Assembly: GCA_021814065.1 (NCBI GenBank)
Contig: JAKAIZ010000006.1
Coordinates: 1-34,934 of the forward strand
Direction of reading: 5' to 3'
Origin: Nitrospirota bacterium
GTDB taxonomy: Bacteria > Nitrospirota > Thermodesulfovibrionia > Thermodesulfovibrionales > UBA6898
DNA: 34,934 bases
Below are positions 9,158 through 17,369 of this stretch, piece by piece. Position 1 is the stretch's first letter. Each line of letters starts with the position of its first letter. The position numbers were made by a program, and so were the translations under genes. The notes under the pieces are model-generated. The model was not told the DNA's origin, did no database searches, and was given only the letters and a program-made list of their open reading frames with translations.

Positions 9158-10424
9158 CCGAAGTGCTCCTCCTTTTTTGCAGCCGTGATTTGATAATCCT
9201 TTCAAACCCCTCCGCAGAAGGGTCGTAAAAGCGTTTCTCTGTTTTCATGTACTCCTGTTTCACATAGTGGCCCGGGAAGCTATGGGGGTAACGATACCCT
9301 TTCCCGGCCCCGAGCCGTTTCGCACCCGGATAATGGGCGTCCCGAAGATGCTCGGGGACCTGCTGCACCGGCTGCGTCCTCAGCTCTTCGGTCGCCTTCT
9401 CGATCGCCATATACGAGGCGTTGCTTTTCGGCGCCGAAGCAATGTATACCGCGGCCTGCGCAAGGGGTATCCTCCCTTCCGGCATCCCGATCCTCTCCAG
9501 TGCGTGCATCGCCGAAACCGCGACGGCGAGCGCGTGAGGGTCAGCGTTACCGACGTCTTCAGATGCGCAGATTACGATCCTCCTTGCGATGAAAAGCGGG
9601 TCTTCCCCCGACTCGACCATTTTTGCGAGCCAATAAACGGTCGCATCCGGGTCCGATCCGCGCATGCTTTTGATAAAGGCGGAAATAGTGTCGTAATGAT
9701 CGTCTTCGTCGTAGTAAAGCGTCTTGTTCTGCAGTGCCTCTTTTACCCGATCCAGCGTGATGACCCGCTCTTTCCCCGCCTCGCCCAGGGAAAGGAAGGC
9801 GAGCTCCAGGATATTCAGCGCCCTCCTGGCGTCCCCTTCGCTCGTCGAAGCGATAAAATCAGCGGCGTCCTCCGCGAGGGAAACTCCATTGCCCGCAAGA
9901 CCGCGGCTGTCAATCACTGCCCTCTTCACCAGCCCCCTCAGATCGTCCTTTGGAATAGGATTTAACCGGAAGATAAGCGACCTCGACGAAAGCGCCGGCA
10001 CCAGCGAAAAGAACGGGTTTTCGGTGGAGGCGCCGATAAGTGTCAATTCTCCTGTTTCGATGTAGGGGAGGAGGGCGTCCTGCTGGAGCTTGTTGAAGCG
10101 GTGGATCTCGTCGACGAAGAGTATCGTCTTTGCAGACCTGATCGACGACACCGCTTCGCGTATGTCCTTGACGCCGGCGGTGACGGCGTTTATCGAGACG
10201 AAGTCGGCCTTTGTCTTGTGGGCGATGATATGGGCGAGCGCCGTCTTGCCGGTGCCCGGCGGCCCATAGAAGATCAGGGAGACGATCTTGTCTTCCTCTA
10301 TCAGCCTCCTGAGGGGCCTGTTTGGACCGAGCAGATGTGACTGGCCGAGGAAATCATCGAAGTCCCCGGGTTGCATCCGCCAAGCAAGCGGAGGTGTCCT
10401 GCTCTCAGTTTTGAAAAGTTCCAC
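9150..10424 (-). CDS. rarA: Replication-associated recombination protein A
   Basis: This 424-residue AAA+ ATPase is of the RarA/MgsA/WRNIP1 family, which acts at stalled replication forks with SSB and RecA. Walker A is GPPGTGKT (residues 54-61), Walker B is [12 protein letters not shown] (about 101-112), sensor 1 is LIGASTENP, and the arginine finger region is SSRSLIFRL. The C-terminal tetramerisation part ([34 protein letters not shown]) is complete. The start is GTG at 10424 with GGGAG upstream. That Shine-Dalgarno lies in an inverted repeat (10428-10445), which could restrict initiation. It heads the rarA-rny-ymdB operon and lies downstream of the 6S RNA gene, a neighbourhood also seen in Bacillus (bsrA near yrvN). 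Confidence 0.93.
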   Translation of the reverse strand: MELFKTESRTPPLAWRMQPGDFDDFLGQSHLLGPNRPLRRLIEEDKIVSLIFYGPPGTGKTALAHIIAHKTKADFVSINAVTAGVKDIREAVSSIRSAKTILFVDEIHRFNKLQQDALLPYIETGELTLIGASTENPFFSLVPALSSRSLIFRLNPIPKDDLRGLVKRAVIDSRGLAGNGVSLAEDAADFIASTSEGDARRALNILELAFLSLGEAGKERVITLDRVKEALQNKTLYYDEDDHYDTISAFIKSMRGSDPDATVYWLAKMVESGEDPLFIARRIVICASEDVGNADPHALAVAVSAMHALERIGMPEGRIPLAQAAVYIASAPKSNASYMAIEKATEELRTQPVQQVPEHLRDAHYPGAKRLGAGKGYRYPHSFPGHYVKQEYMKTEKRFYDPSAEGFERIIKSRLQKRRSTSDD

Positions 10425-10427
10425 GTT

Positions 10428-10445
10428 AGCTCCCTCGAGCGGGAG
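10428..10445 (-). promoter_or_regulatory. Hairpin over the rarA ribosome-binding site
   Basis: GCTCCC-TCGAGC-GGGAGC is a perfect 6-bp inverted repeat whose minus-strand 3' arm (GGGAGC) is the Shine-Dalgarno of the GTG-initiated rarA gene. No T-tract follows, so it is unlikely to be a terminator. It may modulate rarA translation. Confidence 0.4.
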
Positions 10446-10613
10446 CTATAGTTTCAGCAGGGCTTTTGGAGCAGGGGAAAGACCGGAAGGCCCGGTATCA
10501 AAAGAAAATTGTCGATTTGAATCTATGGAAAAGTCTGCCACGGCAGACCCTGATATGCTGTATTCTCTTTTTTCCCTGAGGTTGCCACCCAAAAGCGCAA
10601 AAACTATAGCCGC
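10443..10613 (-). ncRNA. Candidate structured RNA (or small palindromic element) between 6S RNA and rarA
   Basis: These 170 bases are bounded by a perfect 10-bp inverted repeat, GCTATAGTTT (10445-10454) and AAACTATAGC (10603-10612). Nested inside are GCTTTTGG / CCAAAAGC and CAGGGGAAAGA / TCTTTTTTCCCTG, all in the right order to make a long rod. The centre holds two local hairpins, one of which is a terminator-like stem (10534-10549). No reading frame of note is present. Either it is a leader or small RNA transcribed with the 6S/rarA unit, or it is a MITE-like insertion; compensatory changes in relatives would tell. The strand is inferred from its neighbours. Confidence 0.4.
10530..10549 (-). 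terminator. Intrinsic terminator-like hairpin downstream of 6S RNA
   Basis: On the minus strand GTCTGC-CGTG-GCAGAC forms a 6-bp stem with a 4-base loop and is followed by TTTTCC. It lies about 90 bases after the 6S RNA end and before rarA, so it could end read-through from the 6S promoter. The short T-tract keeps confidence moderate. Confidence 0.45.
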
Positions 10614-10637
10614 CAGCTTTAACAACAGAATATGAAT

Positions 10638-10810
10638 CCCGCCCTGTCGTGTATATGAAGAATCAGATCCGCCTATTGGATAGGTGGGTGCCATAAAGGT
10701 GGCTTTAGGCTTTTGACACCTGGTCAACATGCACACCGACACCTTACGCGGGCTCCCTAAAGATCTAATTTGCCGGATCAACTTTTTCATATATCACTTA
10801 CAGGGCAGGT
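10638..10810 (-). ncRNA. ssrS: 6S RNA
   Basis: The minus-strand transcript folds as 6S RNA, the promoter mimic that binds the sigma70 RNA polymerase holoenzyme. The closing stem is in three blocks that pair in order: CCTGCCCTGT with ACAGGGCGGG, TATATGAA with TTCATATA, and GATCCG with CGGATC. The interior has the conserved order GGTGTGCATG, a hairpin (TTGAC-CAGGT-GTCAA), AAGCCTAAA and GGCACCCACCT, which parallels the E. coli 6S sequence (GGTGAGCATG, hairpin, AAGCCTTAAA, TTCACCTT). The length of about 173 nt is typical. It lies upstream of rarA on the same strand, an established 6S neighbourhood. Confidence 0.88.
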
Positions 10811-10818
10811 AATTACCC

Positions 10819-10824
10819 TATATA
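10819..10824 (-). promoter_or_regulatory. -10 box of the 6S RNA promoter
   Basis: TATATA (within TATAAATATATATAGGG on the minus strand) is placed 7-9 bases before the 5' end predicted from the 6S closing stem. I cannot see a good -35 box at the usual distance. Confidence 0.4.
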
Positions 10825-11024
10825 TATTTATACCAGAAGAAGAGCCCTTTGGGCAAGGGGAAAATCTTTTCCTCTCGGCGGTTTTATCTTGTATTCACGG
10901 CCATTTTTTAATAAACTAAATAGATTATGTACAATAGTTACTACGGAGAACTATACCGTGGATTTCGCTGCGGGCGGGAGCTGTCTGCCGGCGATACGTG
11001 TGAACAAGTGACAGGAGGCCATAC

Positions 11025-11243
11025 ATGTTTGGATTGGGAATGCCGGAACTTATCGTCATACTCATCATAGTCCTGGTCCTTTTCGGGGCGAACAGGCTGC
11101 CCGAAATCGGCAAGGGAATCGGCTCGGCGATCAGAAACTTCAAGAAGGCGACGTCGGAGCCTGATGAGATTGATGTGACGCCGAAAAAGAAGGTCTCACA
11201 GGATGAAGAAAAGGGAGGCGGGGAAAAGGAAAAGGGTGAATAG
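11025..11243 (+). CDS. tatA: Twin-arginine translocase subunit TatA
   Basis: This 72-residue Sec-independent translocase subunit has the classic layout: a short N-terminal transmembrane helix ([20 protein letters not shown]), the FG hinge, then the amphipathic helix [18 protein letters not shown] and a charged tail rich in Lys and Glu. The ATG has a strong AGGAGG 7 bases upstream. A TACAAT box at 10930-10935 may be its -10 element. Its end overlaps the alanine racemase gene. TatC is not nearby. A second tatA-like 3' end occurs at the right edge of the window, so the genome probably has more than one TatA. Confidence 0.92.
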   Translation: MFGLGMPELIVILIIVLVLFGANRLPEIGKGIGSAIRNFKKATSEPDEIDVTPKKKVSQDEEKGGGEKEKGE

Positions 11244-12333
11244 AGGGCCTGCAGCCGTAATAGACCTGTCCGCCCTTGCGCACAACCTTGAAATCGTCAG
11301 AAAGATCGTCAGCAAAAAACAGATCATAGCCGTGGTTAAGGCCGATGCCTATGGGCACGGCTCGGCTGAGATCTCCCGAAGGCTTGTTTCTCTCGGTGTC
11401 TCCCGGCTTGCAGTCGCCTTTACGGGCGAAGCGAAGCTCCTGAGGCAGTCCGGCATCGGCGCCGAGATCATCGTCCTCTTCGACCGCACCGCCGCGGACG
11501 ACTACTTTAACTATTCCCTGACCCCCGTGATCCAGGACAAACGCACCGCGCATGAGTTCTCTCGCCTGGCGGGACAGCGGGGAACGAGGGTCCGCGTGCA
11601 TGTAAAGGTCGATACCGGAATGGGGAGAATAGGGTTCAGCCCTGAGAATGCGGCTGCAGAAGTTGCCGAGATCGCCGGGCTGGAGGGGATCGAACTGGAA
11701 GGTCTGATGAGCCATTTTTCCGAGGCCGATCTCGCCGACAGGTCATATGCCCTCCGGCAGCTCAGCGTGTTCAATGCGATCAGGGACAAAGTCTCCGCGA
11801 AACTCGGCAGGCATGTCATGTGCCATATGGCAAACAGCGCCGCTGTGCTCTCGTTGCCGGAGGCGATACAGGACGCGGTAAGGCCGGGGCTGCTTCTTTA
11901 CGGATGCTCTCCTTTTAAAGAGGGGCATGGTCTGAGGCCGCTTATGACTGTCAAGACCGGCTTGCTGACGGTCAGAAACCTGCGGTCCGGTACGCCGGTG
12001 AGTTACGGCAGGACATTTACGACGAAGAGACGGAGCAGGATAGCAGTTGTACCTGTCGGCTATGCGGACGGATATAACCGGCTTTTTTCAAATAACGCCG
12101 AGATGCTCGTCAAGGGGAGAAAGGCGCCGGTGGTCGGCAGGGTCTGTATGGACCTTACGATGCTCGATGTGACGGATATCGACGGCGTGGAGGAGGGCGA
12201 CGAGGTCGTTATCCTCGGGAGTCAGGGCCGTGAAACGATTACCGCGGCCGACCTTTCCGGAAGGATCGGCACGATCCCTTATGAAATCATCACGTCCCTC
12301 GGGAGCAGGGCGAAGAGGGAATATGTGAATTGA
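11203..12333 (+). CDS. alr: Alanine racemase
   Basis: This PLP-dependent enzyme interconverts L- and D-alanine for peptidoglycan. The PLP lysine lies in [11 protein letters not shown] (K46 counted from 11203); [28 protein letters not shown] and the catalytic tyrosine in VPVGYADGY (Y287) are all present, with [15 protein letters not shown] near the C-terminus. The frame is open from ATG 11203, which overlaps tatA by 41 bases. GTG at 11236 gives [19 protein letters not shown], matching the usual alr N-terminus, and overlaps the tatA stop by only eight bases; I think it is the more likely start (365 residues). The gene appears co-translated with tatA. Confidence 0.93.
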   Translation: MKKREAGKRKRVNRGPAAVIDLSALAHNLEIVRKIVSKKQIIAVVKADAYGHGSAEISRRLVSLGVSRLAVAFTGEAKLLRQSGIGAEIIVLFDRTAADDYFNYSLTPVIQDKRTAHEFSRLAGQRGTRVRVHVKVDTGMGRIGFSPENAAAEVAEIAGLEGIELEGLMSHFSEADLADRSYALRQLSVFNAIRDKVSAKLGRHVMCHMANSAAVLSLPEAIQDAVRPGLLLYGCSPFKEGHGLRPLMTVKTGLLTVRNLRSGTPVSYGRTFTTKRRSRIAVVPVGYADGYNRLFSNNAEMLVKGRKAPVVGRVCMDLTMLDVTDIDGVEEGDEVVILGSQGRETITAADLSGRIGTIPYEIITSLGSRAKREYVN

Positions 12334-12339
12334 CAGGCC

Positions 12340-12369
12340 TTGAGACTCCTGGGGCCGATCCTGTACAAT
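12340..12369 (+). promoter_or_regulatory. Sigma70-type promoter of the gsp operon
   Basis: TTGAGA (12340-12345) and TACAAT (12364-12369) are spaced by 18 bases, with a predicted start near 12376, 30 bases before the gspE ATG. It lies in the only gap (58 bases) between alr and the secretion operon. Confidence 0.55.
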
Positions 12370-12406
12370 ACGGCATCGTGATACTTTAAGTGTGGACGAG
12401 GTAGAT

Positions 12407-14083
12407 ATGCATAAGAAGATCGGCGAAATACTCCTCGAAATGGGTTTCATCACCGAGACCGACATAAAGAGGATACTCGAAGTCCAGATCGCCGAGGGAG
12501 GCAAGAGACGTTTCGGGGAGATTCTTCTGGCAGGGGAAATGCCCGAAGAACGGATCCTCAAGGCTCTGGCGGTCCAGTTTAACATGCCTGTCGTCGATGC
12601 GCAGGAATTCCCCGAGCAATTTCCCGTCGAAAAGATCTCCTACCAGTTCCTCGAGAATAACACTCTTCTTCCGCTGGGCCTCAGGGACGGCGTCCTCACG
12701 ATGGCGGTCAGCGATCCGATGAATACGGAATGCATCGAGACGATCCGTTCTTCTTTCGGATACGAAGTCGAGATGGTGCTCGCGGGGAGAGACGAGATCA
12801 TGCGACACCTTCAGCTCCTCAAGGCTTCGAGGTCCGCGGTCATGCAGCAGGTGATAGAGGATGCCGCGGAAGATGAGGCGGCCGGTCCGGACGTGACCGG
12901 CGAGATAAGCCACCTGAGGGACCTGGCCCAGGAAAAAGGCATTATTCAGCTTGTCAACCTCATCATCGAAAACGCAGTGAAGGACCGTGCAAGCGACATC
13001 CATATCGAGCCGGGTGAAGTCAGCGTCAGGGCGCGCTACCGAATCGACGGCGTGCTGTACGAAAAAGAGACTTTCCCTGCAAGAATGTATTCGGCGATCT
13101 CATCCAGGGTGAAGCTCCTGGCGCAGATGAATATCGCGGAACGAAGGCTGCCGCAGGACGGCAGGATCAAGGTAAACGCGGGGGGAAAGGCCGTGGACAT
13201 CAGGGTCTCGACCCTGCCGACGATTTACGGCGAGAGCATCGTAATGAGGCTCCTCGACAAGGAGTCCTCTTTCATCACCCTCGAACAACTCGGCTTCGAC
13301 AGGGTCCTGCTCGATATCTACGAGGAGACGATCAAGAGGCCCTACGGCATGATACTGATCACCGGCCCGACTGGCAGCGGAAAATCGACCACGCTCTACG
13401 CGTCGCTGGACAAAATCAATTCGTCCGAAAAGAAGATCATTACGATCGAGGAACCGGTCGAATATCTTATGTCCGGCATCAACCAGATCCAGGTGAGGCC
13501 GAAGATCGGCCTCACCTTCGCGGGCGGCCTCAGGCACATCGTCCGGCAGGACCCGGACATCATCATGGTCGGCGAGATCAGGGACCTCGAGACGGCCGGC
13601 ATCGCTATCCATGCCGCGCTGACAGGGCACCTGCTCTTCAGCACCCTCCACACCAACGACGCGCCTGGCGCGATCACGAGGCTGATGGATATGGGCATCG
13701 AGAATTACCTCGTCTCCTCCACTCTCATCTGCGTCATGGCCCAGAGGCTTGTGAGAAAGACCTGTAACCGGTGCAGGGTGAGCCGGCCTGTATCCGAGGA
13801 AATTAGGAGAAAGTTCGACTATACTATCACCGACATGTGGGCGGGCGAGGGGTGCGAACACTGTTCCGGGACCGGGTATCGCGGGCGGGTGGGGATCTTC
13901 GAGGTGTTGCCGGTGGGAGACGAGATACGGGAGTTGGTCATGCGGAGGGCCACGGTGAAGGAAATTAAGGACAAGGCGGTTGCCCTCGGGATGCGCACGC
14001 TGAGGGAAGACGGCATACAAAAGGTGAAAGACGGCATCACCACAATAGACGAGGTGCTGCGGGTTACGCAAGTTGGACTATGA
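12407..14083 (+). CDS. gspE: Type II secretion ATPase GspE
   Basis: This is the cytoplasmic hexameric ATPase that drives pseudopilus assembly in type II secretion. The N-terminal MshEN-like domain (LLEMGFITETDIKRIL and its repeat) is followed by the RecA-like motor with Walker A GPTGSGKST (residues 320-328), an Asp box, Walker B GEIRD (from residue 389), a His box (HTNDAPGAITRL), and a zinc site C453xxC456...C483xxC486. About 558 residues, as expected. ATG 12407 is preferred to GTG 12392 because GAGG sits 5-6 bases before it. A PilB role is possible by sequence alone, but the gspK-L-M-C-D genes that follow with overlaps settle on GspE. Confidence 0.9.
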   Translation: MHKKIGEILLEMGFITETDIKRILEVQIAEGGKRRFGEILLAGEMPEERILKALAVQFNMPVVDAQEFPEQFPVEKISYQFLENNTLLPLGLRDGVLTMAVSDPMNTECIETIRSSFGYEVEMVLAGRDEIMRHLQLLKASRSAVMQQVIEDAAEDEAAGPDVTGEISHLRDLAQEKGIIQLVNLIIENAVKDRASDIHIEPGEVSVRARYRIDGVLYEKETFPARMYSAISSRVKLLAQMNIAERRLPQDGRIKVNAGGKAVDIRVSTLPTIYGESIVMRLLDKESSFITLEQLGFDRVLLDIYEETIKRPYGMILITGPTGSGKSTTLYASLDKINSSEKKIITIEEPVEYLMSGINQIQVRPKIGLTFAGGLRHIVRQDPDIIMVGEIRDLETAGIAIHAALTGHLLFSTLHTNDAPGAITRLMDMGIENYLVSSTLICVMAQRLVRKTCNRCRVSRPVSEEIRRKFDYTITDMWAGEGCEHCSGTGYRGRVGIFEVLPVGDEIRELVMRRATVKEIKDKAVALGMRTLREDGIQKVKDGITTIDEVLRVTQVGL

Positions 14084-15111
14084 GTCGGTCAAAGGTGAAA
14101 GGTGAAAAGTTAAAAGTGGAACAGCAAAAGGAAAAAAAGCGCCGACTTTTCACATTTTACTTTTCACGTTTCACGGAAGAAGGGATCGCGCTGATCATGG
14201 TACTCTGGGTTCTCGTCATGCTTACCATCATCGCTCTTAATTACCTCGGCTCATCCAGGGCGAATTCTGCCGGTACGCGGAACCTGAAGGAGGAGACACA
14301 GTCTTACTATATGGCCCTTTCTGGATATCACGAGGCGTTGCAGTATCTGATGTCCGACAAGGACCCGGGCTTTGACTTGTTCGATACCGACGGGAATTTC
14401 CGGGTCGACAGGGACACCCCTCCTATCACCGGGACGAAGAGCGTGGGGGACGGCGAGGTGAATATCCGGATTACCGATGAGAATTCGAAGATCAACATCA
14501 ATAATGTCCAGCCGGAACGTCTCAAGAGTCTGTTGGAATATGCCGGGATACCCGAAGAAGCCATACCTGAACTGATTGATTCTATCGAGGACTGGAAGGA
14601 CCCCTCGAGTAAGGAAACCCATCGGCTCCTTGGCGCGGGTGATGACTATTATGAATCTCTGGCCGATCCTTATACGGCGAAACACGCTGTTTTTGACGTG
14701 CCGGAGGAACTGCTGCTCGTGAAGGGCATGAAACCCGAATACCTTTACGGTTCGAAGGACATCAAGCCCCTTCTGCCGCTTCTCACCACGTTCGGAAAGG
14801 GCGGCATGAATATCAACACCGTCAACCAAGACATGATGACGATGCTCGGCCTCAACAACTTCGAAATAGAGGCGGTGATGAAGCAGAGGACCGCCGAGGC
14901 AGGGGGCTTCACCTTCGTGCCCGAGGAGTTCGCCCGCCTCGGGTTCGGCGCAACTTCCTCGGGCGTACTGAGAATCGAAGTGACCGCCAGGGCGCACATG
15001 AAAGGCCCCGTGTCAAAGGTCGTCGCAATCATTAACCGGCAGCCGGCGGGCGGGACATACAAGATCCAGACCCTTTATTGGAGAGAAAGTGCGGAGAATA
15101 TTAGGGGTTAG
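14080..15111 (+). CDS. gspK: Type II secretion minor pseudopilin GspK
   Basis: This is the tip pseudopilin of the type II system. The prepilin-like hydrophobic segment EEGIALIMVLWVLVMLTIIA (about residues 32-51) is followed by the helical GspK domain, which includes ITDENSKININNVQPERL and two helix-hairpin-helix-like segments. 343 residues. Normally the protein starts with a few residues before GIALIMVLW. Here about 30 extra residues, rich in Lys and Phe, precede it and are encoded by an inverted repeat (14088-14177), so the leader for the prepilin peptidase is unusually long. Start and gspE stop overlap as ATGA. An internal start closer to the hydrophobic segment cannot be excluded. Confidence 0.85.
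   Translation: MSRSKVKGEKLKVEQQKEKKRRLFTFYFSRFTEEGIALIMVLWVLVMLTIIALNYLGSSRANSAGTRNLKEETQSYYMALSGYHEALQYLMSDKDPGFDLFDTDGNFRVDRDTPPITGTKSVGDGEVNIRITDENSKININNVQPERLKSLLEYAGIPEEAIPELIDSIEDWKDPSSKETHRLLGAGDDYYESLADPYTAKHAVFDVPEELLLVKGMKPEYLYGSKDIKPLLPLLTTFGKGGMNINTVNQDMMTMLGLNNFEIEAVMKQRTAEAGGFTFVPEEFARLGFGATSSGVLRIEVTARAHMKGPVSKVVAIINRQPAGGTYKIQTLYWRESAENIRG
14088..14177. repeat. Palindromic GTGAAA-type repeat, copy 2, inside gspK
   Basis: The left arm (GGTCAAAGGTGAAAGGTGAA, 14088-14107, continuing AAGTTAAAAGTGG) and the right arm (CTTTTCACATTTTACTTTTC, 14144-14163 region, then ACGTTTCACG) are imperfect inverted copies around an A-rich centre. The words match the repeat between ymdB and rny (7526-7590). 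Here the element is in frame and supplies residues 3-31 of GspK. Confidence 0.6.
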
Positions 15112-16354
15112 TTTCGGCCAGGACCGGCTCGGGGCGGAAATTATCGAATACGGGCTGTTCGCGAAAAAGACGGTCAGGTCCGAAAACCTCGTACTCCCGG
15201 AGGCGGAGGAGAGGGACATTTTCATCGCGGGGGCGCTTGAGAAATGGAAGAAGGAGCACGCGCCGGACGGCGCCGTCATCGGGCTGCCGCTTCAGCGTTT
15301 CTCTCATCAGCTGGTCGACATGCCGGCCATGAAAAGAAGTGATATGAAGAAGGCCCTCCTGTTCGAACTCGAGAAACATCTGCCGCTTCCCGTCGATGAA
15401 TATCTTTTCGATTTCTTAATCATGCCGGGGGAACCGGGCCGTACAAAGGTCCTGGTCCTTTCGGTCAAGAAAGAGGTCGTGCGCCGGATGACGGATATGT
15501 GCGCGGCAGCCGGTATCGCAGTCACCTCGGTGAGGTGCAATACGCTCTCTGTGCTCTGGAACATGCTCGATATGGCCGGGAAGAACGTGCACGGCCTTTT
15601 CGTAATCGGCACAGGGGACGGCTATGAAATCTCAGGGGTAAAGAATTCCTCTCCATTGTACCTGAAGTCTTATGCGAAGAATGCGGACCTTACCCGGGAA
15701 ATCGAGAGGCTTGCAGCGCTGTATCCCGGCGGTGTATATTTCATGGGCGACGCCGATGCTGCGACGGTGGAGAGGTTCAGGGGCAGAAAATTCGCCTTCC
15801 CGATCCCGGGGGCTCTCGCCCTTTCGGCGCTGAGGAAGAACTTTTTGAACCTCGACTTCCTGCCGGAAGACCTGACAAGAACAGGCGCCGACCCTTACCC
15901 CTACCTCATAGGCGGATTGGCAGCAGCCTCTTTGGCGATCTTTCTTCTGACCGGCGTTACTGTCTATTACAAGCAGTGGAGCACGCTGAAGGCCATAGAG
16001 ACAAAAGGGGCGGCCATCAGGGCAAGGGCGGCGGGCGTCCTGGCGGAGAGGAAGAAGCTCGATGCGCTCCGGAATAACAGGGATGCGCTCCGCGATTTCC
16101 TCGGGAAAAGCAATGTGGCGATAAAGGCGATGAGCGAACTCAGTGAGGTGCTGCCGAAAGACTCTTGGCTGATCAATATAGCTGTCGACGACAAGGGGAA
16201 GGTGGAGATCGAAGGATTCACCCGCAAGACCTCCTCGGTGATCGCGGCGCTGGAAAAGTCGAAGGCGTTCAAAAACGTGGCTTTTTCGGCTCCCATCCTC
16301 GCACGAGATGGTGAAGAACGGTTTGCTCTCTCGATGGAGGTCGAAGGCCGGTGA
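15089..16354 (+). CDS. gspL: GspL-like type II secretion protein (PilM/PilN fused type)
   Basis: This 421-residue inner-membrane platform protein has an actin-like, PilM/GspL N-terminal half (GVSFGQDRLGAEII; AVIGLPLQRFSHQLVDMP; LLFELEKHLPLPVDEY), a single transmembrane helix about residue 270-288 (YLIGGLAAASLAIFLLTGV), and a periplasmic PilN/GspL-type part with a coiled coil (about 300-335) and LSEVLPKDSWL. It should bridge GspE to GspM. It begins with GTG 15089, 23 bases inside gspK, after a GGAGAGAAA Shine-Dalgarno. Sequence similarity alone would suit a PilM-PilN fusion; operon position supports GspL. Confidence 0.8.
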   Translation: MRRILGVSFGQDRLGAEIIEYGLFAKKTVRSENLVLPEAEERDIFIAGALEKWKKEHAPDGAVIGLPLQRFSHQLVDMPAMKRSDMKKALLFELEKHLPLPVDEYLFDFLIMPGEPGRTKVLVLSVKKEVVRRMTDMCAAAGIAVTSVRCNTLSVLWNMLDMAGKNVHGLFVIGTGDGYEISGVKNSSPLYLKSYAKNADLTREIERLAALYPGGVYFMGDADAATVERFRGRKFAFPIPGALALSALRKNFLNLDFLPEDLTRTGADPYPYLIGGLAAASLAIFLLTGVTVYYKQWSTLKAIETKGAAIRARAAGVLAERKKLDALRNNRDALRDFLGKSNVAIKAMSELSEVLPKDSWLINIAVDDKGKVEIEGFTRKTSSVIAALEKSKAFKNVAFSAPILARDGEERFALSMEVEGR

Positions 16355-16878
16355 GCAGACGATATGCACTTTTAGGGGTGGCTCTTGTCCTGGCGGTCCT
16401 GGCATTCGAGTATTACTTCCTGAGACCCGGATCGGAGCTTCTGAAAGACCGCGTGGATGCGGCATACGCCGTGATGCAGAAGGACGAGCTGTATCTGAAA
16501 GGGGCGGCTGCTACAGGGGAAGGCATTCAGACCGTTTCCCGCGAAGTAGAGGTTTTGGAAAAGAGATTGATACCGGAAAAATCGGAGTTTCTCGCTGCTG
16601 CGAGATTGCAGGGTGAGGTATCCGACCTCGCTGAAAAAGCCGGCCTGAAGGTGTTGACGATAAGGCCGCTTGCGGCTTCAAAGGTGAATGACTACCGGAG
16701 CGTCCCGATATATTTCGAGGGCAACGGGAGCATAAGAGGTATAAGCGAGTTTCTGCGGTCGATCGAGTCGGACGGCCTGCTGATAAGGATCGACAAGCTG
16801 GGGCTGAACATCACTAACATGCAGAATCCGAAAGACCTGAAGTTCAAAATTCAGGTATCGGGACTGGCGAAAATATGA
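16351..16878 (+). CDS. gspM: GspM-like type II secretion protein (PilO type)
   Basis: This 175-residue inner-membrane protein has one N-terminal transmembrane helix (YALLGVALVLAVLAFEYYFL, residues 5-24), a coiled coil (about 30-85) and a small ferredoxin-like periplasmic domain (IYFEGNGSIRGISEFLRSIE). This is the layout of GspM/PilO, the partner of GspL. The start is GTG in a GTGA overlap with gspL. Identification relies on topology and operon position, since this family is poorly conserved. Confidence 0.75.
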   Translation: MSRRYALLGVALVLAVLAFEYYFLRPGSELLKDRVDAAYAVMQKDELYLKGAAATGEGIQTVSREVEVLEKRLIPEKSEFLAAARLQGEVSDLAEKAGLKVLTIRPLAASKVNDYRSVPIYFEGNGSIRGISEFLRSIESDGLLIRIDKLGLNITNMQNPKDLKFKIQVSGLAKI

Positions 16879-17369
16879 TACGGAAGGTCGCAATGCTTGC
16901 GGTCGTCTTTTTTTTGTTCCTTTATGCGGTCTGGAATTTTTACACTCAGGCAATTGTACTGGACCCGCTCTCCGAGGTTGCGATGGAGCGGCCCCGGCAG
17001 GGGGGGCGCCAGGCGGGCGCCGGGGTAGAATATCGGCCGGCATGGAGCAAGGTTATAGCCGAGAAAAACCTCTTCAGCGCCGAAAGGACATATCGGGAAC
17101 AGAAACCGGTTTCGTCCGTGCCGCAGGTACCGGAAAAAAGGCCCGAGTTTGTGCTCAAGGGGATTGTGCTCGATTCCTACGGCGACTATGTCGCGTATCT
17201 CGAGATCGACAAGTCGAAACCTGTCGCCGTCCGTAAAGGAGATAAAATCGAGAAGACAGAAATAGTTGGCGTATCCGCCAGGCAGGCTGTGCTAAAATGG
17301 AACGGCGAAATTATCGATCTGAGCCTGGAGAGGATTAAGACTATTGATAATTCGAAGGTGGCGAAATGA
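16875..17369 (+). CDS. gspC: GspC-like type II secretion protein
   Basis: This 164-residue protein anchors the inner-membrane platform to the secretin. It has an N-terminal transmembrane helix (VAMLAVVFFLFLYAVWNFY), a Pro/Gly-rich linker, and a homology region (KNLFSAERTYRE, then FVLKGIVLDSYGDYVAYLE, KPVAVRKGDKIEKTEIVGVS, LERIKTID) typical of the GspC HR domain. No C-terminal PDZ domain is present, so it is the short, PulP/PilP-like form. ATGA overlap with gspM and a four-base overlap with gspD place it in the operon. Confidence 0.78.
   Translation: MIRKVAMLAVVFFLFLYAVWNFYTQAIVLDPLSEVAMERPRQGGRQAGAGVEYRPAWSKVIAEKNLFSAERTYREQKPVSSVPQVPEKRPEFVLKGIVLDSYGDYVAYLEIDKSKPVAVRKGDKIEKTEIVGVSARQAVLKWNGEIIDLSLERIKTIDNSKVAK

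Noticed and set aside
8210-9193. Long plus-strand frame opposite rny
   Set aside because: The minus strand encodes all domains of RNase Y; the antisense frame is a by-product of GC-rich codon use and has no family features.
13100-14071. Long minus-strand frame opposite gspE
   Set aside because: It lies wholly inside gspE, whose Walker and zinc motifs are intact, and has no start signal.
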